This document shows positions 22,126 to 30,758 of a stretch of DNA of 37,365 nucleotides, piece by piece; within the stretch, counting starts at the first letter, position 1; every line of letters starts with the position of its first letter. The notes under the pieces are model-generated. The model was not told where the DNA came from. It was given only the letters and a program-made list of their open reading frames with translations, and searched no databases. The stretch comes from a virus. The translations under genes were made by a program, and so were the position numbers. The DNA is taken from IMG/VR virus record IMGVR_UViG_3300009160_000080, positions 1-37,365 of that record. The stretch is one strand, 5' to 3'.

Positions 22126-22461
22126 ATGACTGTTACCGTAAAAGTGCTGATTCCGGCCAAGATTGCCGAGGCCACGCAGACCACGCAGTACACCGCGACC
22201 AACGTCACCACGATCATCGACAAGTTCACCGCGACTAACTACAGCGCGACGGCGGCAACCTTGAGCGTCAATCTGGTCACGGCGGCGGACACGGCTGGCA
22301 ACCAGAACTTGATTACCAAGACCAAGACGCTGGCCGCTGCCGAGGTGTATACCTTCCCTGAGATTGTCGGCCAGGTGCTGATGGCGAGCGGGTTTATCTC
22401 GACTATCGCCGGGACGGCCACCGCCATCAACATCCGCGCTTCAGGGCGGGAGATCAGCTAA
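22126..22461 (+). CDS. Small structural-type protein, function unknown
   Basis: A 111-residue Thr/Ala-rich protein, MTVTVKVLIPAKIAEATQTT..., with IIDKFTATNYSATAATLSVN and a final INIRASGREIS. The pattern of alternating beta residues suggests a single beta-sandwich. Neighbours are fibre-associated proteins, so a minor virion component is likely. AGGAGC precedes the ATG. Its stop overlaps the next start as TAATG. Confidence 0.68.
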   Translation: MTVTVKVLIPAKIAEATQTTQYTATNVTTIIDKFTATNYSATAATLSVNLVTAADTAGNQNLITKTKTLAAAEVYTFPEIVGQVLMASGFISTIAGTATAINIRASGREIS

Positions 22462-22922
22462 TGGGCGAGGTCGTCCCGCTACCGTCGTCAGCGTCGGCGC
22501 TCGACATGGCCGGCAGCATCGACGCGCTCAAGACCGAACTGCTCAAGATGGACCAGTTCCAGCCTGAGACTAAAAGCACGTTCCACGGCGGGATGTACTG
22601 CCGCGAGGTGTTCCGCCCGGCGGGCTGCCTAGTCGTCGGAAAGGTCCATAAGCGCGAGCATTTCTATTTTGTCGTGTCTGGCACCGTCCTAGTGACCACG
22701 GACGACGGCCCGCAGGTTATCGCTGGCCCCCGCCTATTGTGCAGCCAACCGGGGGTGCGCCGGGCGGTTTACGCGCAGACGGACGCATTGTGCATGACGT
22801 TTCATAGAACTGATGCTACAACGGTTGAAGAAGCCGAGTTGGACTTGGTAGAAGACGACCTTTCCAGCCCGTTTGGGCCGGGTAATACGCTTAAATCGCC
22901 GCTGATAGAGGTATCACTATGA
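22461..22922 (+). CDS. Cupin-like phage protein
   Basis: A 153-residue protein. The core reads YCREVFRPAGCLVVGKVHKR, EHFYFVVSGTVLVTTDDGPQ, VIAGPRLLCSQPGVRRAVYA and LCMTFHRTDA. The order H-x3-H-x-Y-x-V-x-x-G-x-V, then P-G-x-R-R and F-H, matches a single-domain cupin barrel with possible metal ligands at the histidines. It is found among podoviral tail genes; substrate and role are unknown. It overlaps both neighbours. Confidence 0.75.
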   Translation: MGEVVPLPSSASALDMAGSIDALKTELLKMDQFQPETKSTFHGGMYCREVFRPAGCLVVGKVHKREHFYFVVSGTVLVTTDDGPQVIAGPRLLCSQPGVRRAVYAQTDALCMTFHRTDATTVEEAELDLVEDDLSSPFGPGNTLKSPLIEVSL

Positions 22923-23650
22923 CTTTTTGGGTCGCTGGCGCTGTTGTTTTAAGTACGGCGGGGTCTATGTACGCGTCTAGTAAAGCCTCGTCCGCGCAGG
23001 AAAAAGCCTCCGAACAGCAGGCGCAGACTGCCGCAAACACGCTTGCCTCTCAGCAGAGGATTGCAGAACCGTACACAACGGCTGGAGCCTTCGGCGTAAA
23101 CGAACTTGCCCGGCAGCTAGGCGTCGCCGGGGACAGCGGCTCGGCGGGCTACGGCTCGCTGAATACGCCGTTTGAGCAGACAAAATTTACGGCGGACCCT
23201 GGGTATGGTTTCCGTTTGGCCGAGGGCCAGAAGGCGCTTGAACGCTCGGCGGCGGCGCGGGGCGGCTTGCTGTCCGGCTCGGCCATGAAGGGCACGCTCA
23301 ACTACGCGCAGGGGCTGGCGTCGCAGGAGTACCAGAACGCCTTCAACCGCTACACCTCCCAGCGCGACACTCGGTATAACATGCTGCGGGGGCTGACGGA
23401 CGTCGGCGCTGGCGCGGCGGGCTCTATGGTCGGCGCGGCGGGCACTGCCGGGGCTAATACGGCTGCCGCGCAGGGCAACGCCGGAGCGGCGCAAGCGTCT
23501 GGCTATGTCGGCGCGGCCAACGCCCTCAACTCTGGCGCGTCCAACATATCGAGCTACTTGCAAGCTAAACCGCTGAACGACGCGCTTGCGAATTATTATA
23601 AGCCCACCGCAGCCGCACCCGCCGGCGCGTCAACGATCTATTCCCTTTAG
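22919..23650 (+). CDS. Ejection / DNA-transfer protein (gp7-like position)
   Basis: A 243-residue protein. A hydrophobic Ala/Ser/Gly-rich N-terminus (VAGAVVLSTAGSMYASSKAS) precedes a Gln/Ala coiled region. The block FTADPGYGFRLAEGQKALER, SAAARGGLLSGSAMKGTLNY is characteristic of podoviral DNA-injection proteins. The C-terminus is Ala/Gly-rich and flexible. Such proteins travel inside the capsid and leave with the DNA to build the transperiplasmic channel. It starts with ATGA overlap. Confidence 0.78.
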   Translation: MTFWVAGAVVLSTAGSMYASSKASSAQEKASEQQAQTAANTLASQQRIAEPYTTAGAFGVNELARQLGVAGDSGSAGYGSLNTPFEQTKFTADPGYGFRLAEGQKALERSAAARGGLLSGSAMKGTLNYAQGLASQEYQNAFNRYTSQRDTRYNMLRGLTDVGAGAAGSMVGAAGTAGANTAAAQGNAGAAQASGYVGAANALNSGASNISSYLQAKPLNDALANYYKPTAAAPAGASTIYSL

Positions 23651-23664
23651 AGGAAATTCTTAAC

Positions 23665-24918
23665 ATGGCCGAAAATAGCCTCGCGCTTGACATCCGCCCA
23701 ATGGCCGTACCGGACTACGCGGCGGCGTCCCTGAACCGCGTAAACATGATGGGCGGTCTGGCCAAGCTGGACGAGTACAAGGCAGGCGTGGCCGAGAAGA
23801 ACGCGCTGGCCCAGCTTGCGACGCAGCCTGGTTTTGACCCCAGCACGCCGGCGTCGCAGAACGCAATCCTGCGCGCGGCTCCCCTCACTGGGCCATCCAT
23901 CCTCAAGAACTTGACCGAGCAACGCGCGGCTAACGTAGACTTGCAGGGTAAGCAGTTCAAACTTCAAGGCGATAAGATCGACAAGGCCCTGAAGGACATT
24001 ACGGCTTACACCACGAAAGACGATACGCTGGCTGGCATCCAGAAGCACTTGGCTCTTGGGGACATCGACCAGCCCAAGGCCGATGCGCTGTTAAAGTCCT
24101 TGAACGCGGCACCCAGCTTCGAGGCGTGGCAGATGGGAACCGTGCGCGGGCTGCTGGACGTCAAGGACCGGCTGGCGCAGACCTACACGAGCCAAGATAC
24201 AGGCGGCGGCACGAGAATTTTCGGCCACCCAACCTACGGAGGCGGGCCTGGCGCCGTTGTCACTGGCAGCGCCGTCACCAAGACCGCGACGCCGGACGCT
24301 ATCCTGTCGGCCAGCACCACGCGGCGCGGCCAGGACTTGCAGACCGACCCCAAAGTAGTGGCGCGCGTCATCACGGCGCCGGACGGCACCGTCACGCAAC
24401 TCAACAGATTTGGCGCCGTCATTGGCACCCAGAAGGGCGGTATGCCTAGTGCTACGTTCCAGAAGACGGCGGCCCAGCGCAAGCAGATGAACCTAGACCT
24501 AGACAGAACCATCTCAGAACTGGAGCGGGCCACCAAGCCAGGCGGCCTGATCGAGACGGCGACTGGCTCGGGCGCCGGGGCGCTGCTTGATAAAGCCTAT
24601 GGTTTCGCCGGCAAGGCTAGGCCGGGCTCGGTCGCTATTGGGGCGCTGAAGCCTATCTACGACATGGTTCTCAAGATGGTCCCCCGGTTCGAGGGACCGC
24701 AGAGCGAGAAGGATGTTGTGTCTTACCAAGACGCGGCGGGTAATCTTGCCAACCCGAATACACCGACGGCTACTAAAATGGCCGCAGCCAAGGAAATCCT
24801 GCGGCTGATGAAGGCCCGCAAGGGCCAGTTCGTGACCCGCGACATGGCCGAAGGCAGCGGGATTGTTGCCGATGGCGCTGGCGACCCGCCGCCGCCGCCC
24901 GGCTTCAATAAGGATTGA
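23665..24918 (+). CDS. Internal virion (ejection) protein, gp20-like position
   Basis: A 417-residue mostly helical protein: VPDYAAASLNRVNMMGGLAK, a long coiled middle (NVDLQGKQFKLQGDKIDKAL), RKQMNLDLDRTISELERATK and a Pro-rich end DPPPPPGFNKD. It has no enzymatic motif. Position between two other large Ala-rich proteins just upstream of the lysis genes matches the three-protein ejection set of P22-like phages. AGAGGAAA lies before the ATG. Confidence 0.7.
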   Translation: MAENSLALDIRPMAVPDYAAASLNRVNMMGGLAKLDEYKAGVAEKNALAQLATQPGFDPSTPASQNAILRAAPLTGPSILKNLTEQRAANVDLQGKQFKLQGDKIDKALKDITAYTTKDDTLAGIQKHLALGDIDQPKADALLKSLNAAPSFEAWQMGTVRGLLDVKDRLAQTYTSQDTGGGTRIFGHPTYGGGPGAVVTGSAVTKTATPDAILSASTTRRGQDLQTDPKVVARVITAPDGTVTQLNRFGAVIGTQKGGMPSATFQKTAAQRKQMNLDLDRTISELERATKPGGLIETATGSGAGALLDKAYGFAGKARPGSVAIGALKPIYDMVLKMVPRFEGPQSEKDVVSYQDAAGNLANPNTPTATKMAAAKEILRLMKARKGQFVTRDMAEGSGIVADGAGDPPPPPGFNKD

Positions 24919-24921
24919 CCT

Positions 24922-27288
24922 ATGGCCCTCCGAATTGCGACCAACCCAGACACGAAGGCTCAAGTGGTTTTGTCCGGCGGCCAATGGCTGCCTGTTGCCA
25001 AGACCGCCACCAACGCAGCGGGCGAGAAAGCTTACCTAGCTAACGGCAAGTGGCTAACGGATACCGCTGCCGCCCCCGCCGCCGCCGCTGCCCCCGACGC
25101 AGTGCCGCAGCGCCGCCAGTACGGCTTTATCGAAGGTATGCTGCCTGCCGCTGTCCAGCAGGCTAAGGAACTCGCCGCCCCGGTGGCTGGCTTTGCGGAG
25201 GGCGCAGCCACCGTAGGGCTCGGCGCCGGGGAGTTGCTCGGGCGCGGGCTGGAAGCTGTCGGCGCCGAGACGGCGGGCGGGCGCCTTCGGTCTTTTGTCG
25301 CAGAAGATCGCGCAAGATTAGACAAGGCTATGGCCCCGTTCCGCGCGGCGGCCCCAACGGGCATGGCTATAGGTAATCTGGCTGGCGAAATAGCCGTGAC
25401 CTACCCCGTTGGCGGTTTCTTGGCCGCGCCGGTAAAGTTGGCGGGCCGGCTAATACCCGCAGGGACCAAGATAACCGAGGCGTTGTCGAAAGCGTTGACC
25501 ACGGGCGGGTTCAGCACCGGCGTCGAGGCTACCACGACCGGAGGCCGCGTTGCGAACGTAGCTACCCGCGCGGCAGGCGGCGCGGCTACCGGCGGCACGG
25601 TTGCGGCACTGGTCAACCCGGACGAGGCCGGTACAGGCGCTGTCATCGGCGCGGCGCTGCCGGTCGCAGCAGCGCCAGCCGCGTCTTGGCTGGTCAACAA
25701 AGGCGCCAAGCTGTACGCGCTGCTGCGCGGTGAGGCTGGGGCGGATAAGGCCCGGCAGATCATCAAGGACACTCTAGGGGGATCTTACGACAAGGCTCTG
25801 GCGGCCCTGCGGGCGGCCAAGCCGGGCGACACGGCGCGGGACGTATTGGCGCGCGCGGGCATCAACGCGGACGCTTTCATGGCGTTGGGCGAAGCCGTGG
25901 AAAAGCGGGACCTGTCCGGGTTCTACCGCCTTCATGGCGAGGCCGTCGCCGCCAAGGACCAGGCGCGCCTGGCCCGGCTGGCGCAGGGCGGCACCCAGAC
26001 CGAAGCCCGCACGGCGCAGCGGGCCAATGCCAAGAACCTAAACGCCCTCACCGGCCCCCTGCGGGAAACCGAACTGGAGGCCGCCAATACGGCTGGGCGC
26101 GTGCTGCCGGGGCTGACCGAGCAGAAGAACAAGTTCGCCACCGCCGCCGGCCAGAGCGTCGAGGACGTTCGCCAGTTGAACAACGCCGGGAATATAGCCC
26201 AGTTCGAGGCTGTTGGCCGTCAGTCCGGCAACGCGCCGGCGGACGCCGCCCGCGTCAAGTACACCCTGAGCCTGGCCGACCTTGCAAAGCGCAAGGCGGG
26301 CGAGGCCGCTGACCGCAGCCTGTTGTTTGGCGACGTGGCGCGAGAGGTTGACCGCCGCGCGGCCAGCCTTGAGGCATACGGCCTGAAGCCGCTGGACATC
26401 GAAGGCGTGGCCTCTAAGCTGGAACAGAAGGCCCGCGCGCCGGGCACCCGCGCCGACCCGGTGCAGGTGCAAACGCTATCCAACGTGGCGACGCAATTGC
26501 GTAAGCTGGCGGACGACAACGGCGGCATTATCGACGCCGAAGACCTGTACCAAGTCCGCAAGACCTTCCTGAATGACTCCATCGAAAAGCAGTTGGCGGG
26601 GCTGGACCCCAAGACAGCCAAGAAACGTGTGGCCGGGCTGCTGACCGACATCAAGCCAATGATAGACGACGCCATTAAGGCGGCAGGTGGCACGAAGTGG
26701 AGTACCTACCTAGAGACGCACGCCGCCGGGGCTGAAGAAAACGCCCGGCGCGCGCTGTACGCCAAGGCGCTCGGTATGTACCAGAAGTCGCCCAAGGCTT
26801 ACCAAGAACTAGTGCGCGGCGACAACCCCAAGGCGGTCGAGAAGGTTTTTGGCTCCGGCAGCTACGACATCTTCAAGCAGATGAGCAAGGGCTCCGGCCC
26901 TCCAGCCATGAAGATCATGCAGGGCGTATCGAAGAACCTGGCGCGGGCCGAGGCGATCAAGACCCAGGCGGCAGCCGGCCAAGGCGGCTTGCAGCGTGTG
27001 CTGGACAAAGACACAACAAAGCTGCGCCTGCCGAACTTCTTCAGCTACAAGGCGACCGTCACCAACGAAGTGCTGGATATTCTGCAAAAGCGCGTGTCCG
27101 ACAAGACGCTCTCCACGTTTGAGACTGCGTTCAAGTCGGGCAAGAACATGGCAAGCGCACTAGATAAGCTGCCCGTAGAGGAACGCAACCGGGTCGTGAA
27201 GCTGCTGGCCGACACGAAGAATTACCCCGCAAGCGTATCCCGCGCGGCTGTACTGGCGACGACGCCGCGAAACAACATGAACCAGTAG
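24922..27288 (+). CDS. Large internal virion (ejection) protein, gp16-like position
   Basis: A 788-residue Ala-rich protein. Residues 1-50 form a repeat-like beta module (VLSGGQWLPVAKTATNAAGE). Residues about 70-260 are hydrophobic and Gly/Ala-rich (PVAGFAEGAATVGLGAGELL, GGAATGGTVAALVNPDEA) and could insert into membrane. From about 270 the protein is long and helical. It is the biggest of the three candidates and sits where P22 gp16 does. No lytic transglycosylase or peptidase motif was seen, though none can be excluded by eye. Confidence 0.7.
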   Translation: MALRIATNPDTKAQVVLSGGQWLPVAKTATNAAGEKAYLANGKWLTDTAAAPAAAAAPDAVPQRRQYGFIEGMLPAAVQQAKELAAPVAGFAEGAATVGLGAGELLGRGLEAVGAETAGGRLRSFVAEDRARLDKAMAPFRAAAPTGMAIGNLAGEIAVTYPVGGFLAAPVKLAGRLIPAGTKITEALSKALTTGGFSTGVEATTTGGRVANVATRAAGGAATGGTVAALVNPDEAGTGAVIGAALPVAAAPAASWLVNKGAKLYALLRGEAGADKARQIIKDTLGGSYDKALAALRAAKPGDTARDVLARAGINADAFMALGEAVEKRDLSGFYRLHGEAVAAKDQARLARLAQGGTQTEARTAQRANAKNLNALTGPLRETELEAANTAGRVLPGLTEQKNKFATAAGQSVEDVRQLNNAGNIAQFEAVGRQSGNAPADAARVKYTLSLADLAKRKAGEAADRSLLFGDVAREVDRRAASLEAYGLKPLDIEGVASKLEQKARAPGTRADPVQVQTLSNVATQLRKLADDNGGIIDAEDLYQVRKTFLNDSIEKQLAGLDPKTAKKRVAGLLTDIKPMIDDAIKAAGGTKWSTYLETHAAGAEENARRALYAKALGMYQKSPKAYQELVRGDNPKAVEKVFGSGSYDIFKQMSKGSGPPAMKIMQGVSKNLARAEAIKTQAAAGQGGLQRVLDKDTTKLRLPNFFSYKATVTNEVLDILQKRVSDKTLSTFETAFKSGKNMASALDKLPVEERNRVVKLLADTKNYPASVSRAAVLATTPRNNMNQ

Positions 27289-27341
27289 AGCCTAGCCTAT
27301 TTCGTTAACCGTGCCGGTGGCACAACCATAGAGGAACATCA

Positions 27342-27497
27342 ATGTTCAAGGGATATAAGACGTACATCACCGCCGCCGTCGCCGTTGTTGTTGCCGTTGC
27401 GGCCTACCTGACGGGCGATGCCACAGTGGCCCAGACCAGCCAGTTGGTGTTCTCGGCCCTGTTTGCGGCCTTTATTCGTAACGGCATCGCGGCCTAA
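27342..27497 (+). CDS. Holin candidate (51 residues)
   Basis: A short gene below usual length cut-offs, encoding MFKGYKTYITAAVAVVVAVA followed by AYLTGDATVAQTSQLVFSAL and FAAFIRNGIAA. One clear transmembrane helix (about 8-24) and a second amphipathic or membrane helix (about 33-45) fit a small holin. GAGGAACATCA precedes the ATG, and the stop overlaps the next gene as TAATG. It is the first gene of the lysis cassette. Confidence 0.7.
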   Translation: MFKGYKTYITAAVAVVVAVAAYLTGDATVAQTSQLVFSALFAAFIRNGIAA

Positions 27498-27718
27498 TGC
27501 TGGCTTTCCTTGCCCCGTTCTTTCAGCTTCTCGGCGGCCTAATGGGCTACTTTCGGGATAAGAAGCTGACAGACGGGGCGGTGGCTGAAGCTAGGGTCGT
27601 GTCCTTACAGGCGGAATTGCATGACATACAGAAAGCAAATCAGGCTAGGGACGCTGTCCGTGCTGCTACTGCTGATACAAGCGTGCTGCGGGCCGCAGAC
27701 CCCAATTCAAGGGACTGA
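27497..27718 (+). CDS. i-spanin (Rz-like) candidate
   Basis: A 73-residue protein with an N-terminal membrane segment (MLAFLAPFFQLLGGLMGYF) and then a charged coiled coil (KLTDGAVAEARVVSLQAELH), ending LRAADPNSRD. Phage inner-membrane spanins have this layout and often end in a DPxxRD-like tail. The following lipoprotein gene begins inside it in another frame, the classic Rz/Rz1 arrangement, which strengthens the call. It would fuse inner and outer membranes at the last step of lysis. Confidence 0.65.
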   Translation: MLAFLAPFFQLLGGLMGYFRDKKLTDGAVAEARVVSLQAELHDIQKANQARDAVRAATADTSVLRAADPNSRD

Positions 27719-27857
27719 CTACGCGACGTTCTGCCAGATCGGCAAGGTCATTAAATTCTCTCGTTTGCACGATACGGATGAGACTATTGAGCAAGTGAAG
27801 GAACATAACGCAGTTTACGCGAAGCTGTGTTCTGATATACCGGCTAATGGGCATTAG
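27621..27857 (+). CDS. o-spanin / phage lipoprotein candidate
   Basis: A 78-residue protein: MTYRKQIRLGTLSVLLLLIQ, then AC at 21-22, consistent with a signal peptide and lipobox (IQA|C) for lipid attachment at Cys22. The mature part reads GPQTPIQGTDYATFCQIGKV and DETIEQVKEHNAVYAKLC, a small family seen in podoviral lysis regions. It overlaps the i-spanin candidate out of frame by 98 bases and the next gene by 11. The mature part lacks the Pro-rich composition of lambda Rz1, so it could also be a stand-alone lysis-associated lipoprotein. Confidence 0.65.
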   Translation: MTYRKQIRLGTLSVLLLLIQACCGPQTPIQGTDYATFCQIGKVIKFSRLHDTDETIEQVKEHNAVYAKLCSDIPANGH

Positions 27858-28176
27858 ACTCATCCAGCCTCTAAAGAGAGACTTAAAGCCAATGGTAGAC
27901 GCAGTAGACCAAACAGCCCGCGACGGCGTGGCAAAGGCGCTTGCTATGATAGAGGCACACGAACGCGTCTGCGAAGAACGGGCAAAAGAAAGTAACACTT
28001 GGCGGAACATGCTATCCGACAAGCTAGACAAACATTTTTCATGCTCAGAAGCCCGGCTTATAGATCTAACGGGCCAGGTCACCAAGATTTACGCGCATAT
28101 GTGGGTAGTGGCCGGGGCTGTCATAACCGTATTGTTGGCTACTATCGCGTACCTGATTAAGAACCACGGTCTCTAG
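27847..28176 (+). CDS. XhlA/holin-like membrane-anchored coiled-coil protein
   Basis: A 109-residue protein. Residues 1-75 form a charged coiled coil (AVDQTARDGVAKALAMIEAH, then SDKLDKHFSCSEARLIDLTG), and a single C-terminal transmembrane helix follows at about 86-105 (WVVAGAVITVLLATIAYLIK). This N-out coil plus C-terminal anchor is the layout of XhlA-type lysis proteins. A later start at MVDAVDQ (27892) is possible and would remove the overlap with the lipoprotein gene. Confidence 0.6.
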   Translation: MGIRLIQPLKRDLKPMVDAVDQTARDGVAKALAMIEAHERVCEERAKESNTWRNMLSDKLDKHFSCSEARLIDLTGQVTKIYAHMWVVAGAVITVLLATIAYLIKNHGL

Positions 28177-28182
28177 ACCGGC

Positions 28183-28578
28183 ATGACCATCACGCTGGGT
28201 TCAAAGTCCATTCAACGCCTGACGGGCCTGCACGCGGACCTAGTGCGCGTGGTACACGCCGCCGCCCGCGCGTCTGACCTAGACTTCTGCGTACTTGAGG
28301 GTCTGAGGACATTGGACCGGCAAAAACAACTGCTGTCTCAAGGGGCGACCACTACCCTGAAGTCCCGGCATTTGACGGGCCATGCTGTAGACCTAGCAGC
28401 CATGTCTGACGGCGAAATCCGCTGGGACTGGCCCCTGTATCACAAGCTGGCGGTTATCGTTAAGGCTGCCGCTGCGGCGGAGAAAGTGCCGCTGGAGTGG
28501 GGCGGAGACTGGCGCAAGTTCAAGGACGGCCCGCACTGGCAACTGCCCTGGGCTAACTACCCGGCGCCCGCTAACTAA
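28183..28578 (+). CDS. Endolysin, M15-family L-alanyl-D-glutamate peptidase
   Basis: A 131-residue enzyme. It contains LEGLRTLDRQKQLLSQGATT, the zinc motif SRHLTGHAVDLAA (His63 and Asp70) and DGPHWQLP with the third ligand His118; EWGGDW at about 105-110 supplies the catalytic acid. This matches phage T5-type endolysins and CwlK/VanY relatives, which cut the peptide stems of peptidoglycan. It has no signal or SAR domain, so it needs the holin for export. It is the last plus-strand gene before the convergent island. Confidence 0.92.
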   Translation: MTITLGSKSIQRLTGLHADLVRVVHAAARASDLDFCVLEGLRTLDRQKQLLSQGATTTLKSRHLTGHAVDLAAMSDGEIRWDWPLYHKLAVIVKAAAAAEKVPLEWGGDWRKFKDGPHWQLPWANYPAPAN

Positions 28579-28594
28579 CGGCAACGCAGGGCAT

Positions 28595-28610
28595 CGCCCC
28601 AAGCGGGGCG
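28595..28610. terminator. Hairpin between convergent genes
   Basis: CGCCCC (28595-28600) pairs with GGGGCG (28605-28610) around AAGC. It lies between the stops of the endolysin and of the minus-strand secreted protein. No T-tract follows on either strand, so it may be a weak or Rho-assisted bidirectional terminator. Confidence 0.4.
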
Positions 28611-28612
28611 CG

Positions 28613-29182
28613 CTAAGGCACAGGCCCGCCTACAGGGTAGGTGGCACCGGTCGGGGCCTGGGTAATGACCTTGGTTCCGACCACCACTGGAGCGCCCTGA
28701 ACGTCCTCGCTAATGGGGCCAAAGCAATCCGCAAGCATCGGCCCAGACGGGTACGCCCGCTTGGTCTTGGTGCAAGCGAAAGAGAACATATTGCTTATGC
28801 TGGTAGTCGGGGTGCCGCCGGTCACAAAGGTACGCGGCACGGCTGGGGTGTTGCGCTTCCACGACGGGGCTTGGGGGAACTTCTCCCTGACCTGATACAA
28901 CGACCAAACTTGGTTCGGTCCCGGCTGGGCGCAAGAGCCTTTCATATTGCCGCCGGTAACGTCGGCCACAGACGGGCCATGCAGCACGGGGCAAATGGCC
29001 TTGGCTTCAGGATACATAACTACTTTGCCACCAGCGGCGTTAACTGCGATCTGCTTACCCGTAGGTGTCGCAGACGACGCCGCGCAAAGCGCGAACTCCT
29101 GGTGGCAAAACATAATGGTGTCGCCGGCATAAACCGAAGTAGCGGACAACAGCAGGGCTGCTAGAGCGATGTAGACTTTCAT
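28613..29182 (-). CDS. Secreted Cys-rich phage protein, function unknown
   Basis: From the ATG at 29182 it encodes 189 residues with a signal peptide MKVYIALAALLLSATSVYA, cleaved after VYA. The mature chain has CAASSATPTGKQIAVNAAGG, KAICPVLHGPSVAD, VWSLYQVREKFPQAP and RTFVTGG, with six cysteines suggesting disulfides in the periplasm. AAAGGTGA precedes this start; an upstream ATG at 29224 would spoil the signal peptide. I recognise it as a recurrent phage protein without assigned function. Its location beside the lysis genes suggests an envelope role. Confidence 0.78.
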   Translation of the reverse strand: MKVYIALAALLLSATSVYAGDTIMFCHQEFALCAASSATPTGKQIAVNAAGGKVVMYPEAKAICPVLHGPSVADVTGGNMKGSCAQPGPNQVWSLYQVREKFPQAPSWKRNTPAVPRTFVTGGTPTTSISNMFSFACTKTKRAYPSGPMLADCFGPISEDVQGAPVVVGTKVITQAPTGATYPVGGPVP

Positions 29183-29233
29183 TTCGTCACCTTTTTCTTT
29201 GCCGCGAGGTTCACCTGCGTACATTAACCCTAT

Positions 29234-29422
29234 TTAGACAAGTTCGCTGTATATTTCTTTTCGTTCGCGGGCCACGCGTAGGGCGCTATACCGCTGGTGC
29301 AGCCGGCGCAGGATGACACGGCGGCGGGCGCCGCTCCGCTCCGCCGTCAACAAAGCCAAAACTTCGGCCTCTGGCAGCGACGTGAGCTTTGCATTTAGTG
29401 TCCGCCAATTAATTACGTCCAT
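29234..29422 (-). CDS. Small basic phage protein
   Basis: A 62-residue protein, MDVINWRTLNAKLTSLPEAE, VLALLTAERSGARRRVILRR, LHQRYSALRVARERKEIYSE. The 'LLxAERxGxRRxxILxRLHQRYxALRxARER' pattern is common next to phage helicase or replication genes. It overlaps the SNF2 helicase gene by 14 bases. All helical and very basic; probably nucleic-acid binding, function unknown. Confidence 0.75.
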   Translation of the reverse strand: MDVINWRTLNAKLTSLPEAEVLALLTAERSGARRRVILRRLHQRYSALRVARERKEIYSELV

Positions 29423-30758
29423 CTTTCAGTTCCCCTAGAGCTATGTCGGACACGGCGCGTTTGTCGTGCAGCGACGCCCAGATCCGTTCGTCAATAGTTT
29501 TATTACCAATTAAGACATAACACCAGACATCATGTGCTTGCCCGCTGCGGTGCAGGCGCCCCACGGTCTGCTCGAACAGTTCCAGGGACCACGGCAGCGA
29601 CACAAACACGACTTTGCTGCCGCCGTACTGGAGGTTTAGGCCGTGGCCGGCAGATTTAGGGTGTACCAGCAGCAGTTCGATTTCCCCCGCGTTCCATCGC
29701 TCAATGGCGCGGTCGTCGTCAATGGTTTGCGACTGCGGGTAGCGGCGCTGGAGTTCGGCCAATTCTTCCTTGTAATTGTACACCACCAGCGTGTTGGCGT
29801 GCTGGTTCTCGTCCAGCAACTCGTCCAGCCGGTCAAACTTGTGGCTGCTAAACCAGTGCGCCGATTGTTTCACATGAAACTTTCCGCCCGCCACGGGCGT
29901 CGAGGTCGTGTTGTAGACGAACCCCGACGCCATCTGTTGCAATTTTGTCGCAACCGCCGCAGCATTTAGCGCCACGATCTGATCGTTGCCAAACGTGACC
30001 AAGAAGTCCCGCTTCATCTTTTCGTAGGGTTCGCGGTCGTCTAGGTCGCAGCGCAACTCGACCGTGTGCAGCGGCGGCAGCGTGTCGCTGTACTCCCCCG
30101 GCTCCAGTACGAAGGTCGAGGGCTTGATACGCTCCATAACCTGCTCCAGAGCCCCTACGCGGGGCTCCCACTGGCCGAAGTCCCGGTTGATGCACACGAA
30201 GTACTGCTGGAGGAACGCGCCCTTGGCGCGGCCTAGGAGGGCCTGGTCTACGACCTTGCACTGGCCGAACACGTCCTCCAGCCCGTTGGAGGTAAACGAC
30301 CCGGTCAGGCCCCAGCGCACCCGGCACCGGTCTAGCTTGTCGAGCAGCGCCTTGAAGCGTTTGCCAGACGGGTTCTTCAACCTTGTCAGCTCGTCGAACA
30401 CGATACCGTCAAAGCCTACCAACGAGGATACCGACTGTAGGTTGTCGTAGTTCGTCACTACAACCTTGGTGTCGGCGTTAAACGCGGCCTTACGCTGCGC
30501 CGGCGTACCCAGCGCAACAGACATCGTCAGTCCCGGCGTCCACTTGAGCCGCTCGACCGGCCAGACATCACGGCATACGCGCTTGGGTGCTAATACCAGC
30601 CAACGTGACACAAGACCCTCGCGACTAGCGTCATGCATCGCTGTTAAGGTGATCGCGGTCTTGCCCGCGCCGACTGGCGCCAGGATCATGGCACGATCCC
30701 GCGCAAACAGAAAGTCGGCAGCCTCGTCCTGGTAGGGGCGCAGGGTCAGGCTGCCCAT
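29409..30758 (-). CDS. SNF2-type DEAD/DEAH-box helicase
   Basis: A 449-residue SF2 ATPase. Motif I is APVGAGKTA (27-35), motif II FDELTRLKNP (121-130, with DE-L-T replacing DEAH), motif III LTGSF (151-155), a SNF2-like HWFSSHKFDRLDELL, motif V HPKSAGHGLNLQY (366-378) and motif VI EQTVGRLHRSGQ (396-407). It would translocate on duplex DNA and may remodel replication or recombination intermediates. It overlaps the VRR-NUC gene by 13 bases, suggesting that the two act together. Confidence 0.93.
   Translation of the reverse strand: MGSLTLRPYQDEAADFLFARDRAMILAPVGAGKTAITLTAMHDASREGLVSRWLVLAPKRVCRDVWPVERLKWTPGLTMSVALGTPAQRKAAFNADTKVVVTNYDNLQSVSSLVGFDGIVFDELTRLKNPSGKRFKALLDKLDRCRVRWGLTGSFTSNGLEDVFGQCKVVDQALLGRAKGAFLQQYFVCINRDFGQWEPRVGALEQVMERIKPSTFVLEPGEYSDTLPPLHTVELRCDLDDREPYEKMKRDFLVTFGNDQIVALNAAAVATKLQQMASGFVYNTTSTPVAGGKFHVKQSAHWFSSHKFDRLDELLDENQHANTLVVYNYKEELAELQRRYPQSQTIDDDRAIERWNAGEIELLLVHPKSAGHGLNLQYGGSKVVFVSLPWSLELFEQTVGRLHRSGQAHDVWCYVLIGNKTIDERIWASLHDKRAVSDIALGELKDGRN

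Noticed and set aside
27301-27341. GTGCC/GGCAC hairpin before the holin candidate
   Set aside because: Only a 5-bp stem without a T-tract; too weak to call a terminator.
28613-29224. Longer start (29224) for the secreted Cys-rich protein
   Set aside because: It would put a charged 14-residue stretch before the signal peptide. The start at 29182 has a good ribosome binding site and a normal signal sequence.
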